Below are positions 1 through 11,172 of a DNA stretch of 64,000 nucleotides, in pieces; position 1 is the stretch's first letter, and the number at the start of each line of letters is the position of its first letter. A model generated the notes under the pieces. That model searched no databases. It had not been told where the DNA came from and was given only the letters and a program-made list of their open reading frames with translations. This stretch comes from Deinandra increscens subsp. villosa. Taxonomy: Eukaryota > Streptophyta > Magnoliopsida > Asterales > Asteraceae. The position numbers were made by a program, and so were the translations under genes. Where the stretch lies: positions 112,818,354 to 112,882,353 of the forward strand of contig JBCNJP010000027.1 in NCBI GenBank assembly GCA_039602395.1, in the 5' to 3' direction.

Positions 1-352
1 TTTGCATGTTAATCTCCCCCAACAGGATTAAAATAAGTAAAATGGGGCCGTGAAACTCACCTTAGGTTGCACAGCAAAAGTTTCCAGATAAACAGTTAAG
101 CAGGTAGCAAGAACAAGTCTTGTGCAAGCAATCAATCACCTAACGAGCATAAATGTATAAGTGTGTGTTTTATAAACTATCAAGTCTAACAAAAACGACA
201 AAAACGAATGATCGTGAAGTCCGGAATAAGTTGAGGATGACACTTGTGCCAAATCTGAGCGATTATCAAAATACGCGAGGAAAATACAATATATATTAAT
301 ATTATATATTCTTTTTTTTAAGTTCAATAATTCCAAAAATGAATAAAAATCA

Positions 353-403
<51 letters not shown>

Positions 404-506
404 ATCGTGTATATGACGTTGATCACGAGATTGCGAAAACAAGAAGCGTATATTAAAAGTTCACATAAAATGTCAATTGTTAATAATACGTTTATATTAA
501 CCTTTG

Positions 507-507
<1 letters not shown>

Positions 508-569
<62 letters not shown>
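508..569. repeat. (AT)n microsatellite, left flank of TIR element
   Basis: About 31 uninterrupted AT dinucleotides. Together with the array at 3762-3818 it brackets the TIR element 570-3761. Confidence 0.95.
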
Positions 570-572
<3 letters not shown>

Positions 573-3500
573 GAAGGGTAGAATGAAAACTCACTTGAGT
601 TGGGAAAACTTTAAAAACCAATTCTTGGCCCTTGATTGCACTCATCTAATGGTTGATATTTTTTTGGGCTTTATCATTTTTTTTAATACCCCAATTACTT
701 GCAAATATCCATTAAAAGGGCAAGAATGGTATTTTTTTTTCTTGGGAAGTACCATTCCCTGTACATGCTTTCACCAGCTCCCATCAAATCCATCTAGTAT
801 TTGACTCTAGAATACCTCATTCATTATTTTCTTCTTCATTTCCTGATTTTCAAAACCCAATTCAAATATTTCAAAACTCATCACAAATCCAACATCATTG
901 TCTCTGCTATTCTCTCCAAACCAAATCTCTCAAGCATGACAAATTTAATGAAAAGCTTGCTCATCTTCTTCTCCCGTCGATTTTTGGTGAAGATCTATCG
1001 CCTTCACGTCACCGTTAACACTCGAGATCTGTGAACGACGCCGTTTCAAACCCATATCTGTCACCGTCGCCGTCACCCTTCCAATGGCGACAACATTAAG
1101 CTCCAACGATGATGGAAGCTTGGCGGTGTTGCGGTGCTGTTGCGACGACGGCGACATTAAGCTCCAAAAAGAAGTTAGTGAAGATGTTTTTATAATACTT
1201 TACAGGTTTGGTTCCTTACTTTCTAATATATTTCCTTTCAATTTTTACTTTGTAAGTTGACAAAATAAGCCCCTTTGTTTGATTACGTGTTTAATAAGAC
1301 TAGTAATTCCAAACAAACTAGAGAAATTAAAGCTTGTCTTGTTTGTTATTGATTTTTTCCATTTGATTACATTTTTAAACAACTTTAATTTGTGGAGTCT
1401 TCTCTGTGATGTTTTTTTTACATATGTAATGTTATATATAATGGTACATCTAATGTTACATCTTGTGTAATGTCTAATGTTACGTATATATATTTACTTA
1501 TATAACATGCGCATTTTGTGATATCCTTCCAAATACGATTATATTTTAATTACGAATATCCAAATTTAGAAAGAAATTAAACCCCATTTTTTCTAGTTGA
1601 CTCATTTTAGTCCAAAGATAGATTTTTTAAGCCCAACTAAATAATCGTTGCCTGATCGATGTATGTCCAGAAGATTAAAACAAAAAACAAATGTAGTTTT
1701 TTCTTCTATTTTTTCTTCAATAATAGTTTTTGTGTTGGAATTTTAATTTGTAATAGATATGTATATCACCTATGTAACATATGTAACGATGTTATGTAAT
1801 TTATTTTGGAGGGGAGGATATGGTGGTTTAAGGGTAGAGAAACATATGTAAATTTACCTGTGTAACATGTTAACTTGACCCAATTCCTAGTTACATATAT
1901 GTTATTTATTTTGAGAGGAGGATATCGTGGTTTAAGCGTTGAGAAACATATGTAAATTTATCTATGTTACATATGTAAATTTACCTACGTACTTTTGGTA
2001 AATCTTGTCATAATTTTTGATGATGTTACATATGTATATACATATGTAACATATGTAACGATGTTATGTTATTTATTTTGGTAGGGATGATATGGTGGTT
2101 TAAGGGTTGAGAAATATATGTAAATTTACCTATGTGCTTTTAGTAAATCTTGTCATAATTTTTAATGATGTTACATATGTATATTACCCATGTAACATAT
2201 ACAACGATGTTATGTTATTTATTTTGGAGGGGAGGATATGGTGGTTTAAGGGTTGAGATACATATGTAAATTTACACGTGTAACATAAGTAACATGTTAA
2301 CGAAGTTACATATGTAAATATACATATGCAATTATGGTAAATCTTTATTATAATTTTAACGATGTTACATATGTTACCTAACATATGTAGCTCACAAAAT
2401 TCTTATAAATGTACTTATGTTCCACTTCTTTTAAATTTCTATGTTTATTTAGTAATGACACAACACTCCTTTTAATTCATTGCGAGTCTTTATTTTCTGA
2501 TGTTACATAAGTAAACTATATATTTAGAAAATTTTAATTCATTAAAAATATTTATTTTTTGATATTACATATGTATTTTATCTACGTAACATTGGTAAGT
2601 TTACATATGTAAATTACTTATGTAATATATTACATCGCCTTAATCTATGTAACAAGTGTAGCTCACAATTGATATTTACGTATACCAAATGATGAACTTA
2701 TTTTCTTTGTAGGTGAAAGGATTGTTCTGTTAAAGATAAAGATGATTATCAAGAACCAAGCATAATTACCTTTTATATTTTGTTGTTAGGTTGTTATATT
2801 TTTTTGCTAGGTTGTTATATTTTTCTGATCATTTGTTAAATATTCCAGTTTGTAATTGTTTCTTATATATTAATATGTTTTTTGAAGTATTCCAGTTTGT
2901 ATGAAACATTTTGCAAAGTCTACGTATACGAATGTATGAAACATTTACGTATGTAACATGCTGTGAGTCGAATGTTTAGTAACAATAACACATTTTTTTA
3001 CTTATGTAACCTAGCTGAAACGTTCTATAATAAAGAGAATAATGACTAGTTATTTTGTTAGGTCGTTATATTTTTTGATAATTGTTTAAATATTCAACTA
3101 TGTATGAAATATTTTGTAACGTTTACGTATATGGACGTCTGAAACATTTACATATGTAACATGCTGTGAGTAGAATGATTAATAACAATAACACATTTTT
3201 TTACATATGTAACCTAACATAAACGTTTTATATTAAAGAAAATAATGACTAGTTATTTTATTAGGAAAAGTCAAAATTTAACTATTTTGAAAATTTGGTT
3301 TTAGTACTAGGATGTGTTTTTTTAAATATTTAAAAATATATATTTTTCTATGAAAAACTTTTTTACTTTTATAAAACACGTATTTTAATATTTGATAATA
3401 CAATGGGAAACAATTATATTTAATCTGTGATAACTGATTATTAGGAAATTAATTTTGATAAAAATAAAATAAAGTCTTGAGTAATAAAAAGAATTAAGAA

Positions 3501-3758
3501 TATAGATAAGAAAAGATGAAAGTAAAGCAAATAGTTATAAATTAATATAGTACACAAAGTACATATAAAGTAGAAATGAGAAGTTACAAGAAGCATGCTC
3601 TTTTGCCAGACAAAGGAGATCTCCTTTTTGCTCATGGTTGATGAAAAGACTATAAAGCCCTTATGGGTATAAGACATGTTGATGATGTGGTTGATTTGTG
3701 GCCTTTGGATGGGTTTGTAAAGTTTCCCCAACTAGATGAGGTTTGCATAATAACCATG

Positions 3759-3761
<3 letters not shown>
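570..3761. mobile_element. 3.2-kb TIR element embedded in (TA)n
   Basis: The sequence after the left (AT)n (570-680) is an imperfect inverted copy of the sequence before the right (TA)n (3650-3761). Both arms contain AGTTGGG(G/A)AAACTTTA followed by a GGCC segment and a GGGCTTTAT segment, giving terminal inverted repeats of roughly 110 bp. Both sides abut pure TA arrays, as in microsatellite-targeting MITEs such as rice Micron. The interior holds no recognisable transposase. ORFs such as 945-1157 on the minus strand are short and unmatched to anything I know. The rest is AT-rich and dominated by a palindromic repeat (1430-3240). It was probably inserted into, or carried in with, the TA tract of the host LTR. 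Confidence 0.65.
1430..3240. repeat. Dispersed palindrome TTACATATGTAA and derivatives
   Basis: Dozens of copies of acatatgtaac/ttacatatgtaaa occur in both orientations, because the core TTACATATGTAA is its own reverse complement. Larger units also recur: a block with a GGAGGATAT-GGTGGTTTAAG core is seen near 1815, 1918, 2085 and 2230, and a block near 2880-3060 repeats near 3070-3250. This looks like local amplification inside the TIR element. No protein-coding potential is seen. Confidence 0.75.

Positions 3762-3818
<57 letters not shown>
3762..3818. repeat. (TA)n microsatellite, right flank of TIR element
   Basis: About 28 TA dinucleotides directly following the inner end of the 570-3761 element. 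Confidence 0.95.
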
Positions 3819-3820
<2 letters not shown>

Positions 3821-4042
3821 TTGGTAAACCCTTAATTTTTGGATCAACAAGTATGTATATATATATTACGTTTTAAAGAACACAACAATTTACGTGTGTT
3901 TAAAGTTCAAAATTTAGTTTACTGGGTCTAATAATCCAAGTCATAGATTTACGGGTTTAAATACGATGAGGGATGACTTTGGTACAAAAATCCATTGATT
4001 AAAACTCAAAGGAATATAAAAAAAAAATAAAAACATTGAACA

Positions 4043-4116
4043 TGGAGGTCACCGGGTTCGAACCCGTGACCTCTATGTCACAACATTGACAACAAACCAC
4101 TCGGCTGGTACGCTGT
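4043..4116 (-). other. tRNA-like module B (Ser/Leu-like A and B boxes) in LTR
   Basis: On the minus strand an A-box-like CCAGCCGAGTGGT is followed about 35-45 bases later by a perfect B-box GGTTCGAACCC and then by T-runs (TTTTTATTTTTTTTT). The layout resembles the internal pol III promoter of a tRNA-Ser/Leu gene. The acceptor stem does not pair, so I do not call a functional tRNA. The same module sits at the corresponding place in the plus-strand LTR copy (60754-60834). Confidence 0.7.
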
Positions 4117-4193
4117 TAGTGATAGAAATCCGTTCGGAACTATTTTGTTTATAGGCAGCGACCAGAAATTGAGTTAAAGAAAATCAATGGATT

Positions 4194-4272
4194 AAAAATG
4201 ATGGCAACGGGACTTGAACCCGCGCCTCCAGCGAGCAAACTCAACACCCTAACCGACTGTGCCAGATTGGCG
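4194..4272 (-). other. tRNA-like module A in LTR
   Basis: Minus strand: A-box TGGCACAGTCGG, spacer, a T-arm whose five stem pairs can all form around TTCAAGT, B-box GGTTCAAGTCC, and a TTTTT tract at once after the tRNA-like 3' end (AAAAA at 4194-4198 on the plus strand). The 7-bp acceptor stem does not pair, so it is a tRNA-derived promoter unit and not a usable tRNA. Its homologue is at 60599-60675. Module B lies about 80 bp downstream in both copies. Confidence 0.75.
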
Positions 4273-5505
4273 TCTGGGTTTATTCCAGAACGAAAAATAT
4301 ATATCCTATAAGCGCCAGCCGTCATCTTCTTCAACAATTGCTCCGGTGATCGGAACCCTAGTTCCGGTCGCCGGAAAATCGCAAAAGCCAAATAAAACTC
4401 GTAAAAGTGTGCGATTAACAGAGGGGAACCATTACCTTGAACCGAAGATGAGAGAAAACGGGTTTTTGATGCCGAAAACGAACCCGAAAGCTTGAACGCG
4501 AACTCCGAGCACCACCACGAAACTCGAATCCGAATGCTTCTGATTGCTCGTGAGGGTCTTGTGATCACTGTGGTGATCGAAAGGTGGTCGAATGGTGGTG
4601 ATTTAGAGGTTTCTTGATGGGTTGCCGGGAAAACTAAATAAAAACGGGAGATAACAGGGAGAGATGAGGGAGAAAGTGAGAGGTTGTGAGGGTGTATAGG
4701 TGTGTGACAATGATGGTTAATTCTTGAAACCGACGAGTGATGATGAGGAGGAATTGAAACTGCCGGAGAATTGGTGATCGGCTATTAACGATCGTCTTTA
4801 CTACTCGTACATACATTTGAGTTACAAATTAAGAATTGGGCTTTGGCAAAATAGGTCCCTCCAGGTTTTAGTTAAAAATACACCATATTTGGTGAATGAC
4901 AACATAAGTCCCTCAAAGTTCTAAAAGGGTTAACGGCTCAAACGAAGTTAACGGAAAATGTTTTTAACGACGAATATCCGAGGAACGTCAAAATATATTA
5001 ATCGTGTAGCGTTTATAAGAACTATAAATATTGTTTTACCCACATAAAATTGTAGAACATAATTCAACAATTAACTATTTAAATTGTAACACATATATTT
5101 AAAGTCACATAAAGTTTGACTAAAATCTATAAATATATGCTTTAGGTTTACATAAAATCATAAATATAATTTATGGTTTGATAATTAAAACTCACATAGA
5201 ATAATAAAATACTTGTGAAATATATACAAATATATCACATAAAATCATAAAGCGGAATCATGGAATATCAAACGTTTAAGTTTCCGTGCATGCTCGTAGT
5301 GATTGATCACACAAAACCCTAATTTGCTAAAGTTAACAAGTCAACACATAAATGTTCACGCAACATTTAATACATTTTACGTTCAGTTAATATCGGGAAA
5401 ATGACCTGAAAAGTCGGATTGTCACAAATGTTTTGCCAACGAATCAAGAAGTGCTTCCCTTAAAGCTGCTCCTGACGATTGATGAAGTAAATGATGGTTC
5501 AGATG

Positions 5506-5806
5506 TGTTATACATATCCAATCACTTACTTCCAAGTGCTTCGGATATGTTGCGGGTGGAAGTGTTTTGCAGGATACAGGCAGATGTAATTATGCAGATG
5601 CGAGGCTGAGCAATCAAGATCGAGGCCTATAAATACCCAATGAATTGTATAGATTACGGATCGGATATCATTTGTAATTTCTGTCTTACACTTGCGTCTG
5701 TATACTTTCTCTCTCTAGAAAATCAATAAAATCACACATTTATACTTGAATCTTCCGACTTCTCCATTACTAGTCTCAATCATATTTGGCGGCAATTTAC
5801 TTAACA
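5506..5806 (+). mobile_element. Candidate solo copia-type LTR (about 300 bp)
   Basis: The segment begins TGTTATACAT and ends TTAACA, contains a TATA motif (TATAAATA, 5628-5635), a CT-rich stretch, and a polyadenylation-type AATAAA (5725-5730), the order expected of an LTR. Just to its right the Tat gypsy reading frame starts (5807 onward, pieces of the RNase H/integrase junction). I could not find a matching 5-bp target duplication, and the 80 bases between 5427 and 5505 are unassigned. The call rests on promoter and terminator layout only. Confidence 0.4.
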
Positions 5807-7235
5807 CAAGTTAAGATTCTGATGAATTCATTTGTAGTTTGTGAAGTGGTACATGTGCCAAGGGGGAAAATAAAAAAGTGGATGTGTTGAGCAAGTTTGC
5901 ATAAACTTCGTTTTAACATTTAGCTAAGGAAATACGGGTAGAAGTTTTAGAAGAGACGTCGGTCGTGGCAAAATAGGTTGTTGCAGTCCGAACAAAGGCT
6001 GATACATGGTTTGTGCCTATTTTGAAGTATTTAAAGGAAGGACAGTTACCAGATGATAGAGAAGAAGCAAGAAAAATTCGAGTCAATTCTTTACAATATT
6101 AGTGGCAAAATGGAATATTGTATCATACGACATATTTGGGGCCACTTTTAAGATGTTAGACAATAGAAGAGGCAAAACGTGTGGTTCAGGAAGTGCATGG
6201 GGGGGCATATGCAGAAATCACATGGGGCCTCGCATGGTGGTCAAGAAGTTGGTAATTTTGGGATATTATTGGCCATGGATGCATAAATTAGTTGCCGAAG
6301 AACTTCGGAAGTGTGATAGCTATCAGCGCCATGCACCAGTTAATTTAAAAGCAAAACATGAACTTGTGCCAGTTACGACTGCATGGCCTTTTCAAAAATA
6401 GGGAATTGACATTGTTGAGCCTTTTCCAGAAGCAGTAGGACGTGTTAAATTTCTTATAGTTGCGGTTGATTATTTTACTAAGTGGGCAGAAGCGAAGGCG
6501 GTTGCAAGCATAACTGGGCAACATGTAAAGAAGTTAGTGTGGGAATACATCATTTGTCGGTTTGGGTTACCGTTACATATAGTGTCTGATAACGGTAAGC
6601 AGTTTACAGATGAACCCTTCAAGGGATGGTGTCAAGAGTTAGGGATAATATAAATTTTTGCATCAGTAGCCTACCCGCAGGCGAATGGGCAGGTGGAATG
6701 TGTGAATAGAAGTCTGGCAGAAGGCATCAAGACGCGTTTAGATAAGGCTGGTGGAGGATGGGTAGACGAACTTTCGCATGTGTTATGGGCACATCGAAGA
6801 ATGCCAAAAACAAGTAACAGTGAGACTCCATTTAGCCTAACGTATGGAACTGAGGCTGTTATACCAGCAGAAATACGGTTGCCTACACAAAGGATGGTTG
6901 AGGAAATGGACAATGATAAAGAACTACGACAATATTTGGATATGTTAGAAGAGCGACGATAAATAGCTGCTATCAGAGAGAGTAGATACAATTCAGAAAT
7001 GGAAAAATATTATAATGCTCATGCCAAGGTTTATCAATTCAAAGAGGGAGATTTGGTGTTAAGGAATAATGATGTTAGCAGAGTTGAATCCAAAGGAAAG
7101 TTGGGAGTGCAATGGGAAGGACCTTAAAAGGTGTCAGAAGTGTTAAATAATGGGTCATACTTGTTGGAGGATGGAAATGGAAATCAGTTGGTGCGACCTT
7201 GGAACGGTGTTCATTTGAAAAAATATTACTTGTAA
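5807..7235 (+). pseudogene. Tat/Athila-type Ty3-gypsy pol remnant: RNase H end and integrase
   Basis: Fragments of the end of RNase H (around 5850-5900, with a frame break) lead into an integrase frame running from about 6102 to the stop at 7233-7235. A motif close to the HHCC zinc finger lies near 6230-6340 (RMVVKKL, YYWPWMHK, CDSYQRHA). The catalytic triad is intact: Asp at 6408 (GIDIVEPFP), Asp at 6588 (SDNGKQF) and Glu at 6696 (NGQVEC). This gives D-59-D-35-E spacing, typical of retroviral-type integrases. The frame carries internal stops at 6399-6401, near 6650, 6959-6961 and about 7126, so it cannot make protein. The C-terminal part (GTEAVIPAEI, YYNAHAKV, GDLVLRNN) matches what is known of Tat-lineage elements. 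No protease or reverse transcriptase remains upstream. Confidence 0.88.
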
Positions 7236-7397
7236 AATTTTATGTATAAAAGAATATTGTATGTGGATATGGTCCATTTTGTGAATAAAGATTTGGTGGT
7301 TGTTATGAACGAACACTTAAAAAAAGTATACGTATACAATGAAATTGATCTAAGGGATCATAAAAATGGTTGGCCACCATACATCTTCTAAAAATAT
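7236..7397. other. Tat element 3' untranslated remnant
   Basis: Non-coding sequence between the integrase stop and the inserted copia element. It is presumed to continue across that insertion at 15451. Confidence 0.5.
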
Positions 7398-8739
7398 TGT
7401 TGGATTTAGGTGTCCAGATCCGACTAAATCAAGTACCCGACCCGGTTAAGACCCGTAAGAGTTACACCGGAGGCAACGGGTATTTAAGACCGCTTACTGT
7501 TATAACCAGCAAATTCGCAGAGGAATCAATTATTTGTTTATTAAATAGTTTAATAGATAAATAATTAATTACTATTAAGTTTAATTAAGCGACAAAAGAC
7601 GTTAAATATAATTTACGTCATGGACGAGAACATACATGTTATTAGTTTGACTAATACTCGGCAAGCGACAAACATTTAATGGTTTAAATGTTAATTTCAG
7701 AAATTAAATGGTTCGATTAAGGATTAGGTAAAATCGAGGGGCTAAACGGAATTAAATCAGTTATAAATATAACTGATTAAGGGAGACGAAACCCTAATCC
7801 TCCGACTGAGAATTTCGGCCTCCCCTCCTCCCTCTCGCGACTCCGACGCCGACGGCCACCCCGCCGCCGCCTCCTTGTTCTCAGACGAACTGTTCGCGAG
7901 AACCCTAATCCTAGATCACCGTCGCCGCCCTGTCGTTTCAGCCCTGCCGCCGACCGCCGCTCTCGAAGCCGCCGCCGTCCGCCCTCCTCCACTGCTGCCG
8001 CCGCAGCTACCGGGTCGCCGCCGCCCGCCGCGATCAAGCCGCCGCAGCAACAGCCCGCCGAAGCCGAGCCGCCGCCGCTTGCAGCCCGACCGCAGCCCAC
8101 CGCCGCTCACCGTCGCGGTCTCCGTCGCACCTCGCCGCCGCCCTTTCGGCCGCCGGCCTCCTCGCTGTCGCCGGTTCCACCGCCGACAACCCTAGTCGAG
8201 AACCGTGTCCCACACGTGTTCCGCCGTCGTCCGCAAAACCCTAGTTCGCGCCTGATCCGACGTACGAGATTTTCTCGGTGCTTGATTCACCGCGTAGTAA
8301 ATCCGTGTCCGCGAGGAAAGTCAGATTCGTCAGACGAATCACTTCTGTGAAACCCTAGCGTCACCCGTTGACTTCCGGTGTCTCAAGCGTTTGTTTGAAT
8401 CACCGCTCAGGTATATCTAAACTCGTAGTTAGTTTAGATTTAATTTACTGTTTATATTTATTATAAGTCGCGTTCTTGTTTAAATGCGTTTTGGTGTTTG
8501 CGCGTTATGGTGATTGTCGAATCCTGTTGTTTTAGGTTTACGTTAATTATCTGGTTTTCGCGTTAGTAAATTAAAACGTTTTCCGCTGCCTATTAAATTA
8601 ATCGTTAATTTAATTATCCAAATTTAATTTACTATTTATTCGGTAATCGTTTAATAATTATTTATTGCAAATAATTATTTCTAAATAAAAAAAAAAATTG
8701 CTATTACCGAGACCCGAATGCCACTGTCGTATCCCAACA
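7398..8739 (+). repeat. 5' LTR of copia gag-only element
   Basis: 1342 bp, TGTTGG...CCCAACA, strongly GC- and CCG-rich in its middle (7790-8200), where it yields spurious proline/arginine-rich ORFs on both strands. Immediately followed by the primer-binding site. Confidence 0.93.
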
Positions 8740-8740
8740 G

Positions 8741-8753
8741 TGGTATCAGAGCC
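8741..8753 (+). promoter_or_regulatory. Primer-binding site, initiator Met tRNA
   Basis: TGGTATCAGAGCC one base after the 5' LTR end; complementary to the 3' end of plant initiator tRNA-Met. Confidence 0.93.
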
Positions 8754-9756
8754 TTGATCACCACACGCAAACCCAGGCCGGTCTGTTTTAAACCGACACA
8801 CTTTCGCGAACTGGGGTTCTGAACCCGAAAGTCGCAAAATTGAATGAATCGCTTCTTAAATATGTTTAGTCGATTTGGATCCACTAAACATAATCCGATT
8901 CAACATAATTGATTGAATTATCTTTCGTGCATATTCGGCCCAACCCTGTATTCTGTTGTCATGGTTTCGTTATGGTTTGGCCCATTAGGCCCATGTGTTC
9001 TGTTTTGGATTGGCCCAATTTTGTTGGGTTCAAAGTTGTAATTATTTAAAATAGAATAGTTTTATTTTAAATTATTGTCGCTCATTTTCGACTGGACGAA
9101 CAAGACGAGCTTGATACAAAGACCCACTTGAGATCATCCCTGTATGGGATTTTCGAAAATGGCTAGAAGTCAAAGCAAGACCGACGCTTCCTGATGACAC
9201 GCAGGAGCTTGTTGAAGCCAGTGGGAGCAACTAAGTCAATCAGGGAGTTTTTCTATTCTCGTGGTTGATTTACTTTTATGTCCCTTGCCCTTGTTCGATA
9301 TTGTCATAGGCTCTGACAATATCGAATGCTCTGCATGGCCGAATATGTACATGTGTGTTTGCTTGTTTTTGGTTGCTTGTCTTAATTAGATTAACACGCC
9401 AACTTAAAACCCAAACTTAGTTTTTTTTTAAACTAATTTTTAATCGATTAATAAAAGTCCTAATTTTATTACGACTTTATAAAAAATTATTAACCAATTT
9501 AATTCGACATTAAATTCGGATTTTTCGATAAAGTAATCGAACTTCAAAAGAAATTGGTTATCGACTCGCGACACGTAGATCATTAATACTTAGGTTATTT
9601 AATTGATCGTCTCGAGTGAGATAGGATTCATAAAATCTGTCGTCACATTTAATATTAAAATATGACCTAATAATCCTATCTGGTAAGCCTAAAATCGGTA
9701 GTCTATGCCATCCTAAGTCAAGTCTAACTTGGAACATATTTACCGATGCATCCGTG

Positions 9757-9906
9757 TTGGAGTATTTCAACACCGCACGTGGTGTTTAGGGTATCTTCCA
9801 AGGTGAGCATATTGGAGTATTTCAACACCGTACGCTCACACTGACTGCTTAGGACAACTACTATTTTCTTTACATGCACCTTTGGTATTGGAGTATTTCA
9901 ACACCG
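9757..9906 (+). repeat. Three copies of a 19-bp leader motif
   Basis: TTGGAGTATTTCAACACCG occurs at 9757-9775, 9812-9830 and 9888-9906, perfectly conserved, with different spacers. It lies in the untranslated leader between the primer-binding site and gag; the remaining leader (8754-10179) shows no other structure I can support. Confidence 0.9.
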
Positions 9907-10179
9907 TACCTCTGGTCGACTTGTAGACAAAATGGGCATAGATGGGGCTAAACGTATTTCGCTGATCCGTTCGCGAAAGCCCCATAACGGGAGTTGTGAT
10001 AGTAGACTCACAAGTGACAATCGTTGTCCGTTCGGGTACTTAGGAATTTTGAAAGCACTTTACGCTGTCTGGAGAAATTGTCTAACTAACTGAATTCCCA
10101 ATTCCTATTCAAGATTAGCTTGCCATCCTTGAATACGAATCAAACATCGAAACACTAAAACATTTGCCTGTTGTTTCAG

Positions 10180-11172
10180 ATGGCTAACCGCGCAAACCAA
10201 GAGATTTTCCATCTCAAGTCTCTCCTTGAGAAGGAGAAACTTAATGGCGCCAACTTCCTTGATTGGGAAAGGAATCTGAGAATCGTCCTGAAAATGGCTA
10301 ACATGGAAACCGTGTTAGATGCTGAGGTTCCTGAGGAACCTGAAGCTGACACGCAAGCGGCGCGAAACGCCCATAACACATTGCGTACAAATGCCAAAAA
10401 TGTCGCATGTCTTATGTTAGCCACCATGGAATCAGAGATTCAGAAAAACATGGTTGACAGGACGGCTTTTCAGATGATCGGTGATCTGAGGGGCATGTTT
10501 GAAACTCAGGCCCGACAGGAACGCTATGACACCGTTGTGACACTTATTAGTTGTCGCATGGCTGAAGGCGCTCCCGTCAGCCCTCATGTCCTAAAGATGA
10601 AGGGTTACATCGACCGCTTAGCAAAACTGAATTACGTCATCCCTGCCGAAATGGCGACTGACCTAATTCTTCACTCACTGTCCAGTGCCTTCACTCCTTT
10701 CCGGGTGAACTTTAACATGCATAGCATGGTAAAGTCAGTGACTGAACTTCACGGAATGCTTAAGACCGCTGAAGTTAATTTTGTTAACGGTAAGGCACCC
10801 GATGTACTCGCAATCCGATCAGGAGGCGTCAAGAAGCCTGAGGTAAAGAAGGGCAGACGTGGTAACAAGAAGCGGGGAAAGGCAGTTGCAACCAGAGGGT
10901 CTGGAAGCTTCCAGAAAAGCAAGCCTAAGGCAACCAAAGCACCACCGCCTGAACAGCGCGAGTGCTTTGAATGCCACAAGATGGGGCACTGGAAAAGAAA
11001 CTGCCCAGAATATCTTGCCAAGGTGAAAAGTGGAAAAGCCCAGCCGGGTAATTCCTCAGGTATACACATAAGTTTATGTTGTATGATGCTTCACTTATTC
11101 CTACAAAATATATGTTTGACATACTTTACATTTTGTAGGTGCATGAAGCTGAAAGAAAGCAAGCCAAGATGA
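10180..11172 (+). CDS. Copia gag polyprotein with CCHC zinc knuckle
   Basis: An intact frame from ATG at 10180 (an upstream TTG is in frame, but ATG directly after CAG fits better) to a stop at 11170-11172, 330 aa. The N-terminal two thirds resembles the plant copia gag domain (UBN2-like): LNGANFLDWERNLRIVLK near residue 25, a helical middle, and LILHSLSSAFTPFRVNFNM near residue 165. A basic linker precedes a CCHC zinc knuckle at about residues 262-275 (CFECHKMGHWKRNC). The protein would coat genomic RNA and build the virus-like particle. In autonomous relatives the frame continues into protease just after this knuckle; here it ends. A GT...AG intron-like stretch (11060-11138) overlaps the last codons; splicing it out gives a stop almost at once, so the real C-terminus may be slightly shorter. 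Confidence 0.9.
   Translation: MANRANQEIFHLKSLLEKEKLNGANFLDWERNLRIVLKMANMETVLDAEVPEEPEADTQAARNAHNTLRTNAKNVACLMLATMESEIQKNMVDRTAFQMIGDLRGMFETQARQERYDTVVTLISCRMAEGAPVSPHVLKMKGYIDRLAKLNYVIPAEMATDLILHSLSSAFTPFRVNFNMHSMVKSVTELHGMLKTAEVNFVNGKAPDVLAIRSGGVKKPEVKKGRRGNKKRGKAVATRGSGSFQKSKPKATKAPPPEQRECFECHKMGHWKRNCPEYLAKVKSGKAQPGNSSGIHISLCCMMLHLFLQNICLTYFTFCRCMKLKESKPR
11060..11138 (+). other. Candidate short intron at 3' end of copia gag
   Basis: CTCAG/GTATAC ... TTTTGTAG/GTGCATG, 79 bp, T-rich, beginning immediately after the gag tail coding for GNSSG. Borders fit plant splice consensus. It is seen in sequence only. Confidence 0.45.

Larger units (their letters stand above)
1..5426 (-). mobile_element. 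Long gypsy-type LTR, minus strand, truncated by window edge
   Basis: Read on the minus strand, an LTR begins at 5426 with TGTGACAATCCGACTTTTC and runs off the window at base 1. The same start, in the same family, occurs on the plus strand at 54986. Segments match in order: 5426-5270 with 54986-55150, 5010-4840 with 59830-59990, the two tRNA-like modules, and 345-1 with 62136-62460. Removing the inserted 570-3761 element and its flanking (TA)n leaves about 2.1 kb here; the missing 3' end should be about 0.7 kb by comparison with the other copy. No polypurine tract precedes the start at 5427 onward, so this is a solo LTR or a 5' LTR. CT-rich leader-like sequence and an intron-donor-like AAG/GTGAGT (around base 60) are shared with the partner copy. 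Confidence 0.8.

Noticed and set aside
136..645. 169-codon minus-strand ORF with Tyr-Ile runs
   Set aside because: Mostly translated (TA)n; its non-repetitive end matches 62160-62330 only because both are the same LTR.
4043..4272. Functional tRNA genes in the left LTR
   Set aside because: A- and B-boxes are good but acceptor stems do not pair, so these are tRNA-like modules.
7777..8195. Proline/arginine- and glycine-rich ORFs on both strands, repeated at 14490-14908
   Set aside because: They are produced by CCG-rich sequence inside the two copia LTRs and have no start context or family resemblance.
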